The notes: a model not told the origin generated them from the letters alone. A stretch of 39,730 bases of DNA from an uncultured Alphaproteobacteria bacterium (GCA_910580155.1 CAJTWX010000006.1:1-39730); one strand, 5' to 3'; positions 30,690 through 38,945 are shown, counted from the stretch's first letter. Translations and numbers: made by a program.

Positions 30690-31877
30690 ATGAGTAAAAT
30701 TATTATCCTGATGATGGATTCATTTGGTATCGGCGGGGCAAAAGACGCAGCGGCGTTTGACGATTTGGGCGCGAATACGTTTTTGCATATTGCCGAAAAG
30801 TATGACGGGCTTTGCCTGCCGAACCTTGAGGCGCTGGGGCTTAAAAAAGCCGGTCAGCTTGCTTGCGGGGCAGAGGCGCCGCTGAAAGCCGGTACGGCAC
30901 TGCTGAAACTTCGCGGCGGATACGGCTGTATGGAAGAAATCAGCGCCGGCAAAGATACGATTTCCGGACATTGGGAGATGGCAGGCGTGCCGGTCAGGCA
31001 CGATTTCGGGCATTTTCCGCTTGAGTACCCGAGTTTTCCTGCAGATTTGGTAGCGCGGACTTGCAACCGTGCGGGGATTGGGGGTATTTTGGGCAACAAA
31101 GCGGCGTCCGGCACCGTGATTATTCAGGAGCTGGGCGAAGAACACATCGCAACCGGAAAGCCGATTTTTTATACTTCGGCAGACAGTAACCTGCAGATTG
31201 CCGCACACGAGGAAAAGTTTGGCTTGGAGCGGCTGTATGCCTTGTGCGAGATTGCGTTTGAAGAGGTGAAACCCTATAACATCGGGCGGGTGATTGCGCG
31301 ACCGTTTACGGGCGAAAGAGCCGGCGAATTTGTGCGCACGCCAAACCGGCGTGACTATGCGGTTTCGCCGTTTGCGCCGACAGTGCTGGACAAGGCTAAG
31401 GCAGCGAGACTGGAGGTGGTTGCCATTGGTAAAATCAGCGATATTTATGCCGGCTCGGGCGTGACGAAAAAGGTGAAGGCAAGCGGGCTTGAAGAACTTT
31501 GGGACGCGACCCTTGCGGAGATTAAGGCGCTTGAGGGGAGCGGGATTGTGTTTACAAACTTTGTCAACTTTGATATGGACTGGGGGCACAGGCGCGATGT
31601 GACGGGATATGCCGAGGGGCTGATGTATTTTGACAAGCGGCTGGCGGAGATTGAGAGCGTTTTGGCTGAGGATGATATTGTGTTTATTACTGCAGACCAC
31701 GGCTGCGACCCGACATATAAAGGAACAGACCATACGCGTGAGTGTGTGCCGGTGTTGATGTTTGGCAAAAAGACGGTTGAGCATTCGCTCGGGCGGCGCA
31801 AGACATATGCGGACATTGCCGAAACGATAGCCAAGAGCTTCGGACTGGAAGGGTTTGGCATCGGTGAGGTATTGTGA
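30690..31877 (+). CDS. deoB: Phosphopentomutase
   Basis: DeoB interconverts (deoxy)ribose 1- and 5-phosphate in nucleoside salvage. It is 395 residues, the usual size. Alkaline-phosphatase-superfamily motifs are the N-terminal MMDSFGIGGAKDA (metal Asp), GKDTISGHWEMAG (the phosphorylated Thr region, about 91-103), and TADHGCDPTYKGTDHTRE near the C-terminus (Asp/His metal ligands). The stop overlaps the next gene's start, so the amidase gene is in the same operon. Confidence 0.95.
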   Translation: MSKIIILMMDSFGIGGAKDAAAFDDLGANTFLHIAEKYDGLCLPNLEALGLKKAGQLACGAEAPLKAGTALLKLRGGYGCMEEISAGKDTISGHWEMAGVPVRHDFGHFPLEYPSFPADLVARTCNRAGIGGILGNKAASGTVIIQELGEEHIATGKPIFYTSADSNLQIAAHEEKFGLERLYALCEIAFEEVKPYNIGRVIARPFTGERAGEFVRTPNRRDYAVSPFAPTVLDKAKAARLEVVAIGKISDIYAGSGVTKKVKASGLEELWDATLAEIKALEGSGIVFTNFVNFDMDWGHRRDVTGYAEGLMYFDKRLAEIESVLAEDDIVFITADHGCDPTYKGTDHTRECVPVLMFGKKTVEHSLGRRKTYADIAETIAKSFGLEGFGIGEVL

Positions 31878-32644
31878 TGCGGGAACTGTTGTTGCCATAT
31901 TATAACGAGCGGCGGAAAAAGTATGTGGATACGCTGATTATTCACGCGGCGGCGCAGACGACGGTTAGCGATTTGGTCAGTGTGTTGGTTAAGCGCGAGC
32001 TTTCGGCGCATTATGTTATCGGGATGGACGGCGAAGTGGTGCGGCTGGTGCCAGATGAGTTTCGCGCGTGGCACGCGGGTGCCGGAGAATGGAACGGCGA
32101 AAAGCAGGATATTAACAGCAACTCCATCGGTATTGAACTCTGCAACGGGCTGTTTGGCGAGATGGAATATCCGGAAAAGCAGGTGGCTGCGTTGACAGAT
32201 TTGTGTCTGCATTTGATTGATAAGCATAATTTTGCGCCGACACAGATTATCGGGCATTCGGATATGGCGCCGACCCGAAAGATTGACCCCGGTTCGAAAC
32301 TGCCGTGGGAGAAGCTTGCCCGACACGGCGTGGGCGTGTGGTATGATATGGCAGATGCGAAAAAGGCACGCACGGCGGATACGGCTAAACTTCTTGCTTC
32401 TATTGGTTACGGGTTGGAAAATCCTGAGGCTGCGGAATGGGCGTTTTGCCGGCATTTTAACTCTGATTTGTATTATGCGCTCGGGGGGAAGAAAGGTGCG
32501 AATTGCGGTGCGGTCGGGAGTGTGCGCCCGCGGGATAATGTTGAATTTGTGCGTACCGTGCAGGCGGTGGCGGTGCGGTTTGCCAAGGAGCGCAGCGAAA
32601 GGCGGGCGGAAATGCTGCCGGAAATAGTATGCGGCGGAAGATAA
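31877..32644 (+). CDS. N-acetylmuramoyl-L-alanine amidase (AmpD/AmiD type)
   Basis: An amidase_2-family zinc enzyme of about 255 residues that cleaves the MurNAc-L-Ala bond. Zinc ligands are the His in TLIIHAAA, the His in IIGHSDMAPTRK and the Asp in KIDPG, and the region SIGIELCNG is typical. The C-terminal part contains WAFCRHFNSD, resembling the AFQRHFRP peptidoglycan-binding segment of AmiD-like proteins. No signal peptide is seen, so it is probably cytoplasmic and acts in muropeptide recycling like AmpD. ATG 31877 overlaps the deoB stop (TGATG); GTG 31874 is an alternative start. Confidence 0.88.
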   Translation: MRELLLPYYNERRKKYVDTLIIHAAAQTTVSDLVSVLVKRELSAHYVIGMDGEVVRLVPDEFRAWHAGAGEWNGEKQDINSNSIGIELCNGLFGEMEYPEKQVAALTDLCLHLIDKHNFAPTQIIGHSDMAPTRKIDPGSKLPWEKLARHGVGVWYDMADAKKARTADTAKLLASIGYGLENPEAAEWAFCRHFNSDLYYALGGKKGANCGAVGSVRPRDNVEFVRTVQAVAVRFAKERSERRAEMLPEIVCGGR

Positions 32645-32664
32645 CCAAACTTTTGCGAAAAATA

Positions 32665-32696
32665 AAAATCCGGCTTATCAAAAGCCGGATTTTTGA
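32665..32696. terminator. Bidirectional terminator
   Basis: AATCCGGCTT (32667-32676) pairs with AAGCCGGATT (32682-32691), flanked by A and T runs. It lies between the convergent amidase and proS genes. Confidence 0.9.
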
Positions 32697-32712
32697 TTGC
32701 GGGGTATATCGA

Positions 32713-33978
32713 TTATTTGCACGCGGCGAGCAGATTATCAAGTGCTTGCTCAAAGCCCTGAACCGGCAGCTCGTTTGTGAGGTGCTGATAATCCGGATGA
32801 CGGTATTTTACTTCAATCACGCCTTTTTCAAGGTTTTTCGGTGAAACAATCAGGCGAACCGGTGCGCCCAAGAGATCTGCATCGGCAAATTTCTCGCCGG
32901 CGCGGATGTCACGGTTATCCAAAATCACCTCAATGCCCTTTTGGGTCAGATAATCGTGGATTTTTTGACCGAGCTTGTCACTTTCGCCAGTCTTGTCTGC
33001 CATTGTGACGATGTGGACTTTATATGGTGCGATTTCCATATTCCAAATCGGGCCGTTGTCATCGGCGCTTTCTTCAATAACCGAAGCCATTGCACGGCCG
33101 ACGCCGATGCCGTAGCAGCCCATAATCGGGTTTTTCTTGGTGCCGTCTTGTGCGGTGTATTCGAGATGCATTGATTTGGAATATTTATCGCCCAGCTGGA
33201 AGATGTTGCCGATTTCGATGCCGCGGTGCTCGTCTAACGGTTTGCCGCAGACAGGGCAGATTTTGCTTTCACCCATTGTTTCACGGTTGGCACGGAAGCC
33301 GCAGGGGCAGACGTAAACCGTGTCTTCGCCGATTTCGTGCAGCAGCATAAACTCGTGCGAGATACTGCCGCCCATATCGCCGTTATCTGACTTTACATCA
33401 ACAACGTTTTTCATCCCGATACGTTTGAAAATGCGGTAATAAGCCTGCAGGCACTCGGCGTAAAACTTTTCCAAATCTTCTTGTGTGAGGTGGAACGAGT
33501 AGGCGTCTTTCATCCGGAATTCGCGGGTGCGCACAAGGCCTGCACGGGAGCGTAACTCGTCACGAAACTTGGTTTGAATCTGATATACCATAAACGGCAT
33601 TTGCTTATAGCTGTCCATCACGCTTTTGACAAAATCTACCACTACTTCTTCGTGAGTCGGGTTTAAGACATAATCGGCGCCGCTTCTGCCTTTGAATTTG
33701 GCGAGTACGTCGACTTTGTCATATCTGCCACTCTCTTTCCAGAGGTCTGCGCCTGAGACGACCGGCATCAAGATTTCCTGTCCGCCAATGGCGTCCATTT
33801 CTTCGCGGATAATTCTCTCAATATTGCGGCAGACTTTGTAGCCTAACGGCGAGAGCGTGTAGCCGCCCTGAAAAGTCTGGTGAATGTAGCCGCCTTTAAC
33901 GCAGAGCTTGTGCCCTTTGGTGGAGGCGTCGGCAACCGTGCCGAATTTTCTTTTAACGCATAAGTTCGATATAAGCAT
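32713..33978 (-). CDS. proS: Prolyl-tRNA synthetase, short form with a small Cys-rich insertion
   Basis: A class II synthetase charging tRNA-Pro. It is 421 residues from ATG 33978 (GGAG 6 nt upstream). Motif 2 is FRDELRSRAGLVRTREFRMK (138-157) and motif 3 GIGVGRAMASVIEE. The roughly 180-residue editing domain of bacterial-type ProRS is absent, as in other Alphaproteobacteria. In its place is a short segment with C224-x-C226 and C241-xx-C244, a likely zinc site, before HRGIEIGNIFQLG. The anticodon-binding domain ends in LLAACK. Ala-tRNA-Pro clearance would have to be done in trans. Confidence 0.93.
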   Translation of the reverse strand: MLISNLCVKRKFGTVADASTKGHKLCVKGGYIHQTFQGGYTLSPLGYKVCRNIERIIREEMDAIGGQEILMPVVSGADLWKESGRYDKVDVLAKFKGRSGADYVLNPTHEEVVVDFVKSVMDSYKQMPFMVYQIQTKFRDELRSRAGLVRTREFRMKDAYSFHLTQEDLEKFYAECLQAYYRIFKRIGMKNVVDVKSDNGDMGGSISHEFMLLHEIGEDTVYVCPCGFRANRETMGESKICPVCGKPLDEHRGIEIGNIFQLGDKYSKSMHLEYTAQDGTKKNPIMGCYGIGVGRAMASVIEESADDNGPIWNMEIAPYKVHIVTMADKTGESDKLGQKIHDYLTQKGIEVILDNRDIRAGEKFADADLLGAPVRLIVSPKNLEKGVIEVKYRHPDYQHLTNELPVQGFEQALDNLLAACK

Positions 33979-34096
33979 TATATTCTCCATAAATAAACAG
34001 CAATTTTCCCTTTACGCTATACTATTTTATTTTAAAACACAAGGCTAAAATGCGCTTAAGCGCAGGTTTTGGGCTGGGGAAAAAAGAAAATAACGA

Positions 34097-34125
34097 TTGC
34101 AGCGGGAAAAAAATGTTTATATATT
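34097..34125 (+). promoter_or_regulatory. Promoter of the lspA operon
   Basis: TTGCAG (34097-34102), a 17-nt spacer and TATATT (34120-34125), about 42 nt before the lspA start. Confidence 0.55.
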
Positions 34126-34167
34126 CGGGCATTATAGAAGAATTTTTGTGATGATAAGGAGCAAAAC

Positions 34168-34662
34168 GTGTTTATCGGGTTGACGGTGGCGGCGGTGGCT
34201 GCTTTTTTGGACCAAGTGTCTAAAATGCTGGTGTTCGGATATTTGGCGGAGGTTGATTCCGTGGTGCAGGTGACGTCGTTTTTTAACCTTGTGCCGGCGT
34301 GGAATACGGGTGTCAGCTTTTCAATGTTTAATAACCTCGGAGGAGCGGGGGTTTATATCTTGTCGGCTTTTTCGCTGTTGGTGGCGGGTTTTCTCGTTTA
34401 TTGGCTCGCGCGTGAAAAAGACCGCCTGATGCAGGTTGCTTTGGGGCTGGTTATCGGCGGGGCGGTCGGTAATGTGATTGACAGGCTGCGTATCGGGGCG
34501 GTGTTTGACTTTTTGGACTTTCATCTTTCCGGCTATCACTGGCCGGCGTTTAACCTGGCGGACAGTTTTATTTGCATCGGGGCAGCGCTGATTATTTGTA
34601 ACGGGCTTCTCTTTAATTGCGAAAATGTTGCCGCTGTTTCAAACAAAGGATTTAAGAAATGA
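34168..34662 (+). CDS. lspA: Lipoprotein signal peptidase
   Basis: The aspartic membrane protease that cleaves prolipoprotein signal peptides after lipidation. It is 164 residues with four hydrophobic segments. Catalytic aspartates are D105 (GNVIDRL) and D132 (FNLADSF); the WNTGVSFS motif is at 45-52. The start is GTG with AAGGAG 6 nt upstream. Its stop overlaps the next start (ATGA). Confidence 0.96.
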   Translation: MFIGLTVAAVAAFLDQVSKMLVFGYLAEVDSVVQVTSFFNLVPAWNTGVSFSMFNNLGGAGVYILSAFSLLVAGFLVYWLAREKDRLMQVALGLVIGGAVGNVIDRLRIGAVFDFLDFHLSGYHWPAFNLADSFICIGAALIICNGLLFNCENVAAVSNKGFKK

Positions 34663-34817
34663 AAAAAATGTTTATATTATTGGCGGCAGTGTTGTTTTTC
34701 TCTGCCTGCGGGATGACGAAAGAAGACCTCGGAATGGCGCGTTCCAAACCCGACGAGAGCCAAGTGAGCAGCAGGAAGGCTTTGGTTGTTCCGCCGGATT
34801 ACGGTGTTCGTCCATAG
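34659..34817 (+). CDS. Short BamF/DUF3035-like lipoprotein
   Basis: A 52-residue lipoprotein: signal MKKMFILLAAVLFFSAC with lipobox FSAC (Cys17), then KPDESQVSSRKALVVPPDYG. The PDE(x)xVxxRxxLVxPPDx core is the DUF3035 signature of BamF, an alphaproteobacterial subunit of the outer-membrane assembly machine. Its position right after lspA and before M16 peptidases is also the usual one. Related proteins are normally longer; here the chain stops right after the core (GVRP), next to a palindromic element, so it may be truncated or a minimal form. It overlaps lspA by 4 nt. Confidence 0.75.
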   Translation: MKKMFILLAAVLFFSACGMTKEDLGMARSKPDESQVSSRKALVVPPDYGVRP

Positions 34818-34819
34818 TC

Positions 34820-34930
34820 TTTGGGGGCGTGCTAAATCACGGTCATATCGCCAAATCTCCTCCCTTATGTACCGGTGTTGTACACCGCAGTTGGGGATTT
34901 GGCGATAGCACCGCAATTTATCCCACCCAA
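34820..34930. repeat. Long palindrome related to family P (copy Z)
   Basis: Perfect 12-bp arms TATCGCCAAATC (34846-34857)/GATTTGGCGATA (34896-34907) enclose CGGTGT-TGT-ACACCG (34873-34887). TTGGGGG and CCCACCCAA form outer arms. Its right arm, GGCGATAGCACCG, recurs at about 1396-1408. It lies directly after the bamF-like stop. Confidence 0.7.
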
Positions 34931-34936
34931 GGCTAC

Positions 34937-34957
34937 GCAGGGCTTTGCCCTGCTTTT
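34937..34957 (+). terminator. Intrinsic terminator before the M16 genes
   Basis: GCAGGGC (34937-34943) pairs with GCCCTGC (34947-34953) around a 3-nt loop, followed by TTTT. It leaves only 24 nt before the M16 start codon. Confidence 0.7.
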
Positions 34958-34980
34958 GGTTTTATTAGTGGAAGGTTTTT

Positions 34981-36294
34981 ATGAAACAATTTTTTCTGAT
35001 TATGCTCTGTTCGATATGGGCGGTTGGAGCGGTTGCGAAAGTGGCGGAGATTGAAACGTTTACGCTCGAGAACGGGCTTGAGGTGGCGGTAATTGAAAAC
35101 CACAAGGCGCCGGTGGTGTTGCAGATGCTTTATTATAAGACCGGTTCGGCGAATGACCCGAAAGGAAAGGGCGGAATTGCGCATTTGTTGGAGCACCTGA
35201 TGTTTCGTGGTACAACACAGGTCGCAGACAAGGAGTTTAACCGCCTGACGGATTTATACGGGGCGGAAAATAACGCGTATACGACTTATAATGAAACCGG
35301 ATATTATGAATTTGCCGATGTTTCCAAGCTGGAGCTGATGATGGCGCTTGAGGCGGATCGGATGGCGAATCTGCACATCAGCGAAGAGGCGTTTGCGGCT
35401 GAGCGCAATATTGTGCTTGAGGAGCGGATGCAGCGGTTTGAGAGCAATCCGGTGCCGCTGTTTTATGAAACCGTCTTGAAGCTTTTGTGGCAGGATAATC
35501 CGTTGGGTAACCCTGTTTCCGGTAGTCCGGCGGAGATTAAGGCGCTGGTGTCTGACGATGCGCGGGCGTTTTACCGTAAGTGGTATCGGCCGGATAATGC
35601 GCTTTTGGTTTTAAGCGGCGATATCAGCCTGAAAGAGGCGAAAGTGCTTGCAAAAAAATATTACGGCGGGCTTGAAGCCGATGCGCCCTTGGAACAGCCG
35701 GTTTATGCGGCGGGGCGGGCGGCGGAAACTTTTGTTTCGATGAAACTTAAAGGCGTGGAGCAGCCGCGGTATGTATCGGCTGTGCGTTTGGATGCGGGCG
35801 TGCTGACGAAAAAGGATGTGTTAGCTTTGAGCCTTTTGGCGGAATATCTGGCGGGGGATGACACGTCGTTTCTTTATGACAAGCTGGTGTATCAGGACAA
35901 AGTGTTGCTTGCGGTGGCGTATAATGTGGCATATGATGAGAAAGCGGGAGGAGCGGCGGTTTTGTATGCGACTCCGGCAGACGGGCGGTTTGGCGTGGAG
36001 AAACTGACCGGAATCCTGAAACAGGAAACAGAGGCGGGCGTTTGGGCGCTGACGGCGGAAAAGCTTGAACAAATTAAAAACCAATCGTTAAGCGATGTGA
36101 TTTATCTGCAGGAGAATCCCGAGAGTGCGGCGCGGTTTGCCGGCGGGCTGCTGCTTTTGGGGTATACACCTGGGGAGGTAGAAAACTATGATGCGGCTCT
36201 GAAGGCGGTGACGCTGGATGATGTGCGGGCGGCGTGGCAAAAAGTGTTGTCTTCGCAAACGAGGGTAAATGCGTATTTGGAGCAGGGCGAATGA
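34981..36294 (+). CDS. M16 zinc peptidase, catalytic subunit
   Basis: A periplasmic 437-residue peptidase of the M16 (pitrilysin/insulinase) family. The signal peptide MKQFFLIMLCSIWAVGAVA is followed by the inverted zinc motif HLLEH (residues 68-72) and a distal Glu at about 147-148 in AERNIVLEE. Paired M16B proteins form heterodimers in which one subunit is catalytic; the next gene supplies the non-catalytic partner. The GGAAGG site is just upstream. Its stop overlaps the next start (ATGA). Substrates are unknown. Confidence 0.93.
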   Translation: MKQFFLIMLCSIWAVGAVAKVAEIETFTLENGLEVAVIENHKAPVVLQMLYYKTGSANDPKGKGGIAHLLEHLMFRGTTQVADKEFNRLTDLYGAENNAYTTYNETGYYEFADVSKLELMMALEADRMANLHISEEAFAAERNIVLEERMQRFESNPVPLFYETVLKLLWQDNPLGNPVSGSPAEIKALVSDDARAFYRKWYRPDNALLVLSGDISLKEAKVLAKKYYGGLEADAPLEQPVYAAGRAAETFVSMKLKGVEQPRYVSAVRLDAGVLTKKDVLALSLLAEYLAGDDTSFLYDKLVYQDKVLLAVAYNVAYDEKAGGAAVLYATPADGRFGVEKLTGILKQETEAGVWALTAEKLEQIKNQSLSDVIYLQENPESAARFAGGLLLLGYTPGEVENYDAALKAVTLDDVRAAWQKVLSSQTRVNAYLEQGE

Positions 36295-37685
36295 AAAAGG
36301 TGATTTGGAGTGCGGCGGTTATTTTGGCTGCTTTGGCCGGTTGGGCCGTGTGGCACGGGCAGCAGTTTAATGCCGAGCGGATTTTGGCGCAGTCAAAACT
36401 GAGCGGGCGGGCGTTTCAGGGAAAGGTACAGGACGTTTCGGCGCTTGATGGCACGGTATCGGCGTATTTGATGGAAGAACACAGCGTGCCGATGGCGGCG
36501 GTGGCGTTCGGGTTTGATAAGGCGGGCAGGGCATACGAGCCAAAAGAGGGCGTGGCACTGATGGTCGAGAGCGTGCTTTTGGACGGGGCAGGGGCATATT
36601 CGCGCCCAGCTTTGCGAGAACTGATGAAAGAAAAGGGGATTAAGCTTGTGGCGTCTGCCGGCGTTGACCGTTTTACTTTTACATTTGTTTTTATTAAAGA
36701 GTTTGAAAAAGAGGCTTTGGAAGTGTTGCGCGCGGTGTTGTATGCGCCGCAGCTGGCAGAAGAGGATTTGGCGCTTGCACGGCAACAGCTGGCGATGTTA
36801 AAAAAGCGGCAGGCGGAAAAGCCGCAATATCACTTGGGCGAGTTAGTCAAGCGCGAATTTTACGGTGCTCACCCGTATGGGAAGCCGGAGATTCCCGATG
36901 ATGCCGTTTTGCAAAAGGTGACGGCGGCAGATATCCGCGCATATCTGAAGGGGTTTATGGCGCGTGATGTGCTGAGTATCGGAATTGCCGGCGATATGGA
37001 TAAGGCAGAAACGGAGGCTTTTCTTGCGCAGGCGTTTGCGGGGCTGGCGGTTAATAGTGCTGCTGCCGATTTGCCGGCGTTTAATCCTGATTTTACTGCA
37101 GAAAAAGCCGTGACTGGTTTACCGCATTCGGCGCAGAGCTATGTCGTTTTGGCGGGAGCGGGCGTAAAACGGCTGGATAATGATTTTTACCCACTTTATA
37201 TTGCCGATTATATCCTTGGCGGGTCGGGGCTGGCGTCGCGCCTTAATCAGGCAGTGCGTGAAAAGGAAGGGTTAACCTACGGGATTTACAGCGGATTTTC
37301 TAATTCGGATGCGGTGGATTTGTGGCAGGTGTATTTTTCGGCAACGCCCGAAAAAGCAGATAAGGCAATGGAGATTGCAGCCAAAGTGTATGCGGATTTT
37401 TATGAAAACGGGGTGACAGCCGAGGAATTGGCACAGGCCAAAAACGGGCTTTTAAACGCATTTAACCTCAGGTTTGCGAGTTTGCTGAATATTGCGTTAA
37501 TGTTAGAACAGATGCAGGAACAGCGGCTCGGGCGCGATTTTTTGGAAACGCGGCAGAGTAAAGTGGCGGCAGTAACGCTTGAGGCGGTTAATGAGGCTGT
37601 TCGCCGGCGGATGCCCAAGGCGCTTAATGCCAAAGGTGGTGTGCGGGCATTTGCGGCTATGCCTGATTTACCCGAGGGAATTTAA
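36291..37685 (+). CDS. M16 peptidase-like protein, non-catalytic partner
   Basis: A 464-residue M16-family protein with an N-terminal membrane anchor or signal (VIWSAAVILAALAGWAVW). Where the catalytic subunit has HLLEH, this one reads LMVES in GVALMVESVLLDGAG, so zinc binding is lost. The C-terminal half keeps the substrate-binding type segment GLASRLNQAVREKEGLTYGI with the R...Y pair seen in inactive partners. The 4-nt overlap with the upstream gene fits an obligate heterodimer. No clear terminator follows. Confidence 0.9.
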   Translation: MKKVIWSAAVILAALAGWAVWHGQQFNAERILAQSKLSGRAFQGKVQDVSALDGTVSAYLMEEHSVPMAAVAFGFDKAGRAYEPKEGVALMVESVLLDGAGAYSRPALRELMKEKGIKLVASAGVDRFTFTFVFIKEFEKEALEVLRAVLYAPQLAEEDLALARQQLAMLKKRQAEKPQYHLGELVKREFYGAHPYGKPEIPDDAVLQKVTAADIRAYLKGFMARDVLSIGIAGDMDKAETEAFLAQAFAGLAVNSAAADLPAFNPDFTAEKAVTGLPHSAQSYVVLAGAGVKRLDNDFYPLYIADYILGGSGLASRLNQAVREKEGLTYGIYSGFSNSDAVDLWQVYFSATPEKADKAMEIAAKVYADFYENGVTAEELAQAKNGLLNAFNLRFASLLNIALMLEQMQEQRLGRDFLETRQSKVAAVTLEAVNEAVRRRMPKALNAKGGVRAFAAMPDLPEGI

Positions 37686-37784
37686 CTTTAGGAATTGTTT
37701 TTCTGTTTTTTGTTTCTCCCCTTAAGGGGAGAATTTGCTGTATGTGTGCGGGAATAATCTTCGAAGACGATTAGAAATTATAAA

Positions 37785-37870
37785 AGTGGTCGAGGCGTTT
37801 GACAACTGTTCAATCGGAACATCCGCTCTTATTTGGTGAAATCCTTATTCAGAGCCCACCTCGACCATAA
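37785..37870. ncRNA. Possible structured RNA X3
   Basis: A helix GGTCGAGG (37788-37795)/CCTCGACC (37858-37865) closes about 60 nt containing TTGA/TCAA and GCTCT/AGAGC hairpins. The stretch TGAAATCCTTATT resembles the X1 sequence TGAAATCCTTATT, but no partner GGATTTCA follows. Either strand could be transcribed and no terminator is evident. It is in the 37686-38123 gap, which contains no recognisable gene. Confidence 0.35.
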
Positions 37871-37950
37871 GTACAAGGTTACAGTTCGAACACGGTGCGC
37901 AGAAACTCTAACCGGCTCAAGTTTTTCGCAACGTCTATAACTCTAGATGT

Positions 37951-38062
37951 GTATATTCTACACACCGTTGTTGGTGAAGTTGTCAAGGCCCCACAAATAT
38001 GAATACTTCCGGTTTTCCATATTCGAGATAGTTTCTAACATATAAAATTTTAAGATGCAACA
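37951..38062. repeat. Repeated intergenic element Y, copy 2
   Basis: About 112 bp matching 30443-30563. On the minus strand it contains TTGACA (complement of 37979-37984) with TAGAAT some 20 nt on, a possible promoter towards X3. Function unknown. Confidence 0.6.
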
Positions 38063-38123
38063 GGAATTTTTTTATTTCAAAGATACGGTGGAAGGTGGGG
38101 CGGAAAATAATTTAAAAAAGTGC

Positions 38124-38152
38124 TTGACTCTGGGGAGAAGATGGTTTAAAAG
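38124..38152 (+). promoter_or_regulatory. Promoter of rplJ-rplL
   Basis: TTGACT (38124-38129), a 17-nt spacer and TAAAAG (38147-38152). It gives a 5' leader of about 290 nt. Confidence 0.6.
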
Positions 38153-38194
38153 CGGAGTCAACTTGAACGGATGCGGGCGTTGCTCTGCGGATGT

Positions 38195-38295
38195 TCTTGC
38201 TGTCCAAGACCGTAGGCGGTTCTTTTAAGACTTTGACGGCATTATGATTTGCCTGACGGGTTGAGCCTTAATTCCCTACGCAGACGGAGGTATAA
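38195..38295 (+). promoter_or_regulatory. L10 (rplJ) mRNA leader, autoregulatory
   Basis: TGTCCAAGACCGTAGGCGG and CCCTACGCAGACGG, with CGTAGG (38211-38216) pairing with CCTACG (38275-38280), are characteristic of the L10 leader. In that system the L10-L7/L12 complex binds the mRNA and represses its own translation. A further hairpin CTCTATA/TATAGAG lies at 38351-38367 nearer the start codon. Confidence 0.75.
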
Positions 38296-38450
38296 AATTT
38301 AATTTTGATTTTTTCTCCCTTCGGACAGATTTGGTGCTGCTTTGGCGGCGCTCTATAGGTTATAGAGTGTTTATAAGGCAGATAATGGTAACGGTTTTGT
38401 GCATTATTGAAAAATATAGTACAAAACTTAACAATTCTTGGAGACAAGTA

Positions 38451-38933
38451 GTGAATCGTGAAGAAAAAACTGAACTCCTGAACCTTGTGAACGGTTTGGT
38501 TTCCGGTGCGGAATCTGTGGTTGTATCTCACTATAGAGGTTTGACCGTGGCAGAAATTTCCGAGCTTAGAAACAAAGCGCGCGAACTTGGCGCAGAGCTC
38601 AGAGTTACAAAAAACCGCATTACTCGTCTTGCCCTTAAAGGCACAAACTTTGAAGATTTGACAGACCTGTTTGCAGGCCCGACAATTATGGCTTATTCAA
38701 ATGACCCGATTTCAGCTTGCAAGCTGTGCGTTGAATTTGCTAAAGCTAACGAGAAGTTTGTTGTTGTTGGCGGCGGTTTGTCTTCGGGCAAACTTTCTAT
38801 GGCTGAGATTGAAAGACTGGCGACCATTCCGTCTATGGACGAACTGCGTGCCAAACTTATCGGCCTTCTGCAAGCTCCGGGCGCAGCTTTGGCTCGCGTT
38901 ACAAAAGCTTACAGCGAGAAAGAAGCTGCTTAA
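38451..38933 (+). CDS. rplJ: 50S ribosomal protein L10
   Basis: L10 anchors the L7/L12 stalk to 23S rRNA. It is 160 residues from GTG 38451 (GGAG 7 nt upstream); a longer reading from 38331 would run through the leader. Typical segments are VVVSHYRGLTVAEISELRNKAR (about 24-45) and VTKNRITRLAL. The C-terminal helix that binds L7/L12 ends in EKEAA. rplK and rplA, usually upstream, are absent. Confidence 0.95.
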   Translation: MNREEKTELLNLVNGLVSGAESVVVSHYRGLTVAEISELRNKARELGAELRVTKNRITRLALKGTNFEDLTDLFAGPTIMAYSNDPISACKLCVEFAKANEKFVVVGGGLSSGKLSMAEIERLATIPSMDELRAKLIGLLQAPGAALARVTKAYSEKEAA

Positions 38934-38945
38934 TTTTAAGGGAGT

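Noticed and set aside
30720..31898. A 392-residue open frame antisense to deoB
   Set aside because: deoB is unmistakable on the plus strand; the antisense frame has no recognisable motif.
31445..32455. A 336-residue open frame antisense to deoB and the amidase gene
   Set aside because: It spans two convincing genes on the other strand and has no start context.
37716..37732. CTCCCCTTAAGGGGAG as terminator of the M16 operon
   Set aside because: It is a perfect hairpin but no T run follows on the plus strand; more likely an R2 remnant.
37785..37930. tmRNA, RNase P RNA or SRP RNA in the gap before rplJ
   Set aside because: None of the signature sequences (tag reading frame, GAGGAAAGTCC, GGAAG/GCAG SRP loop) are present.
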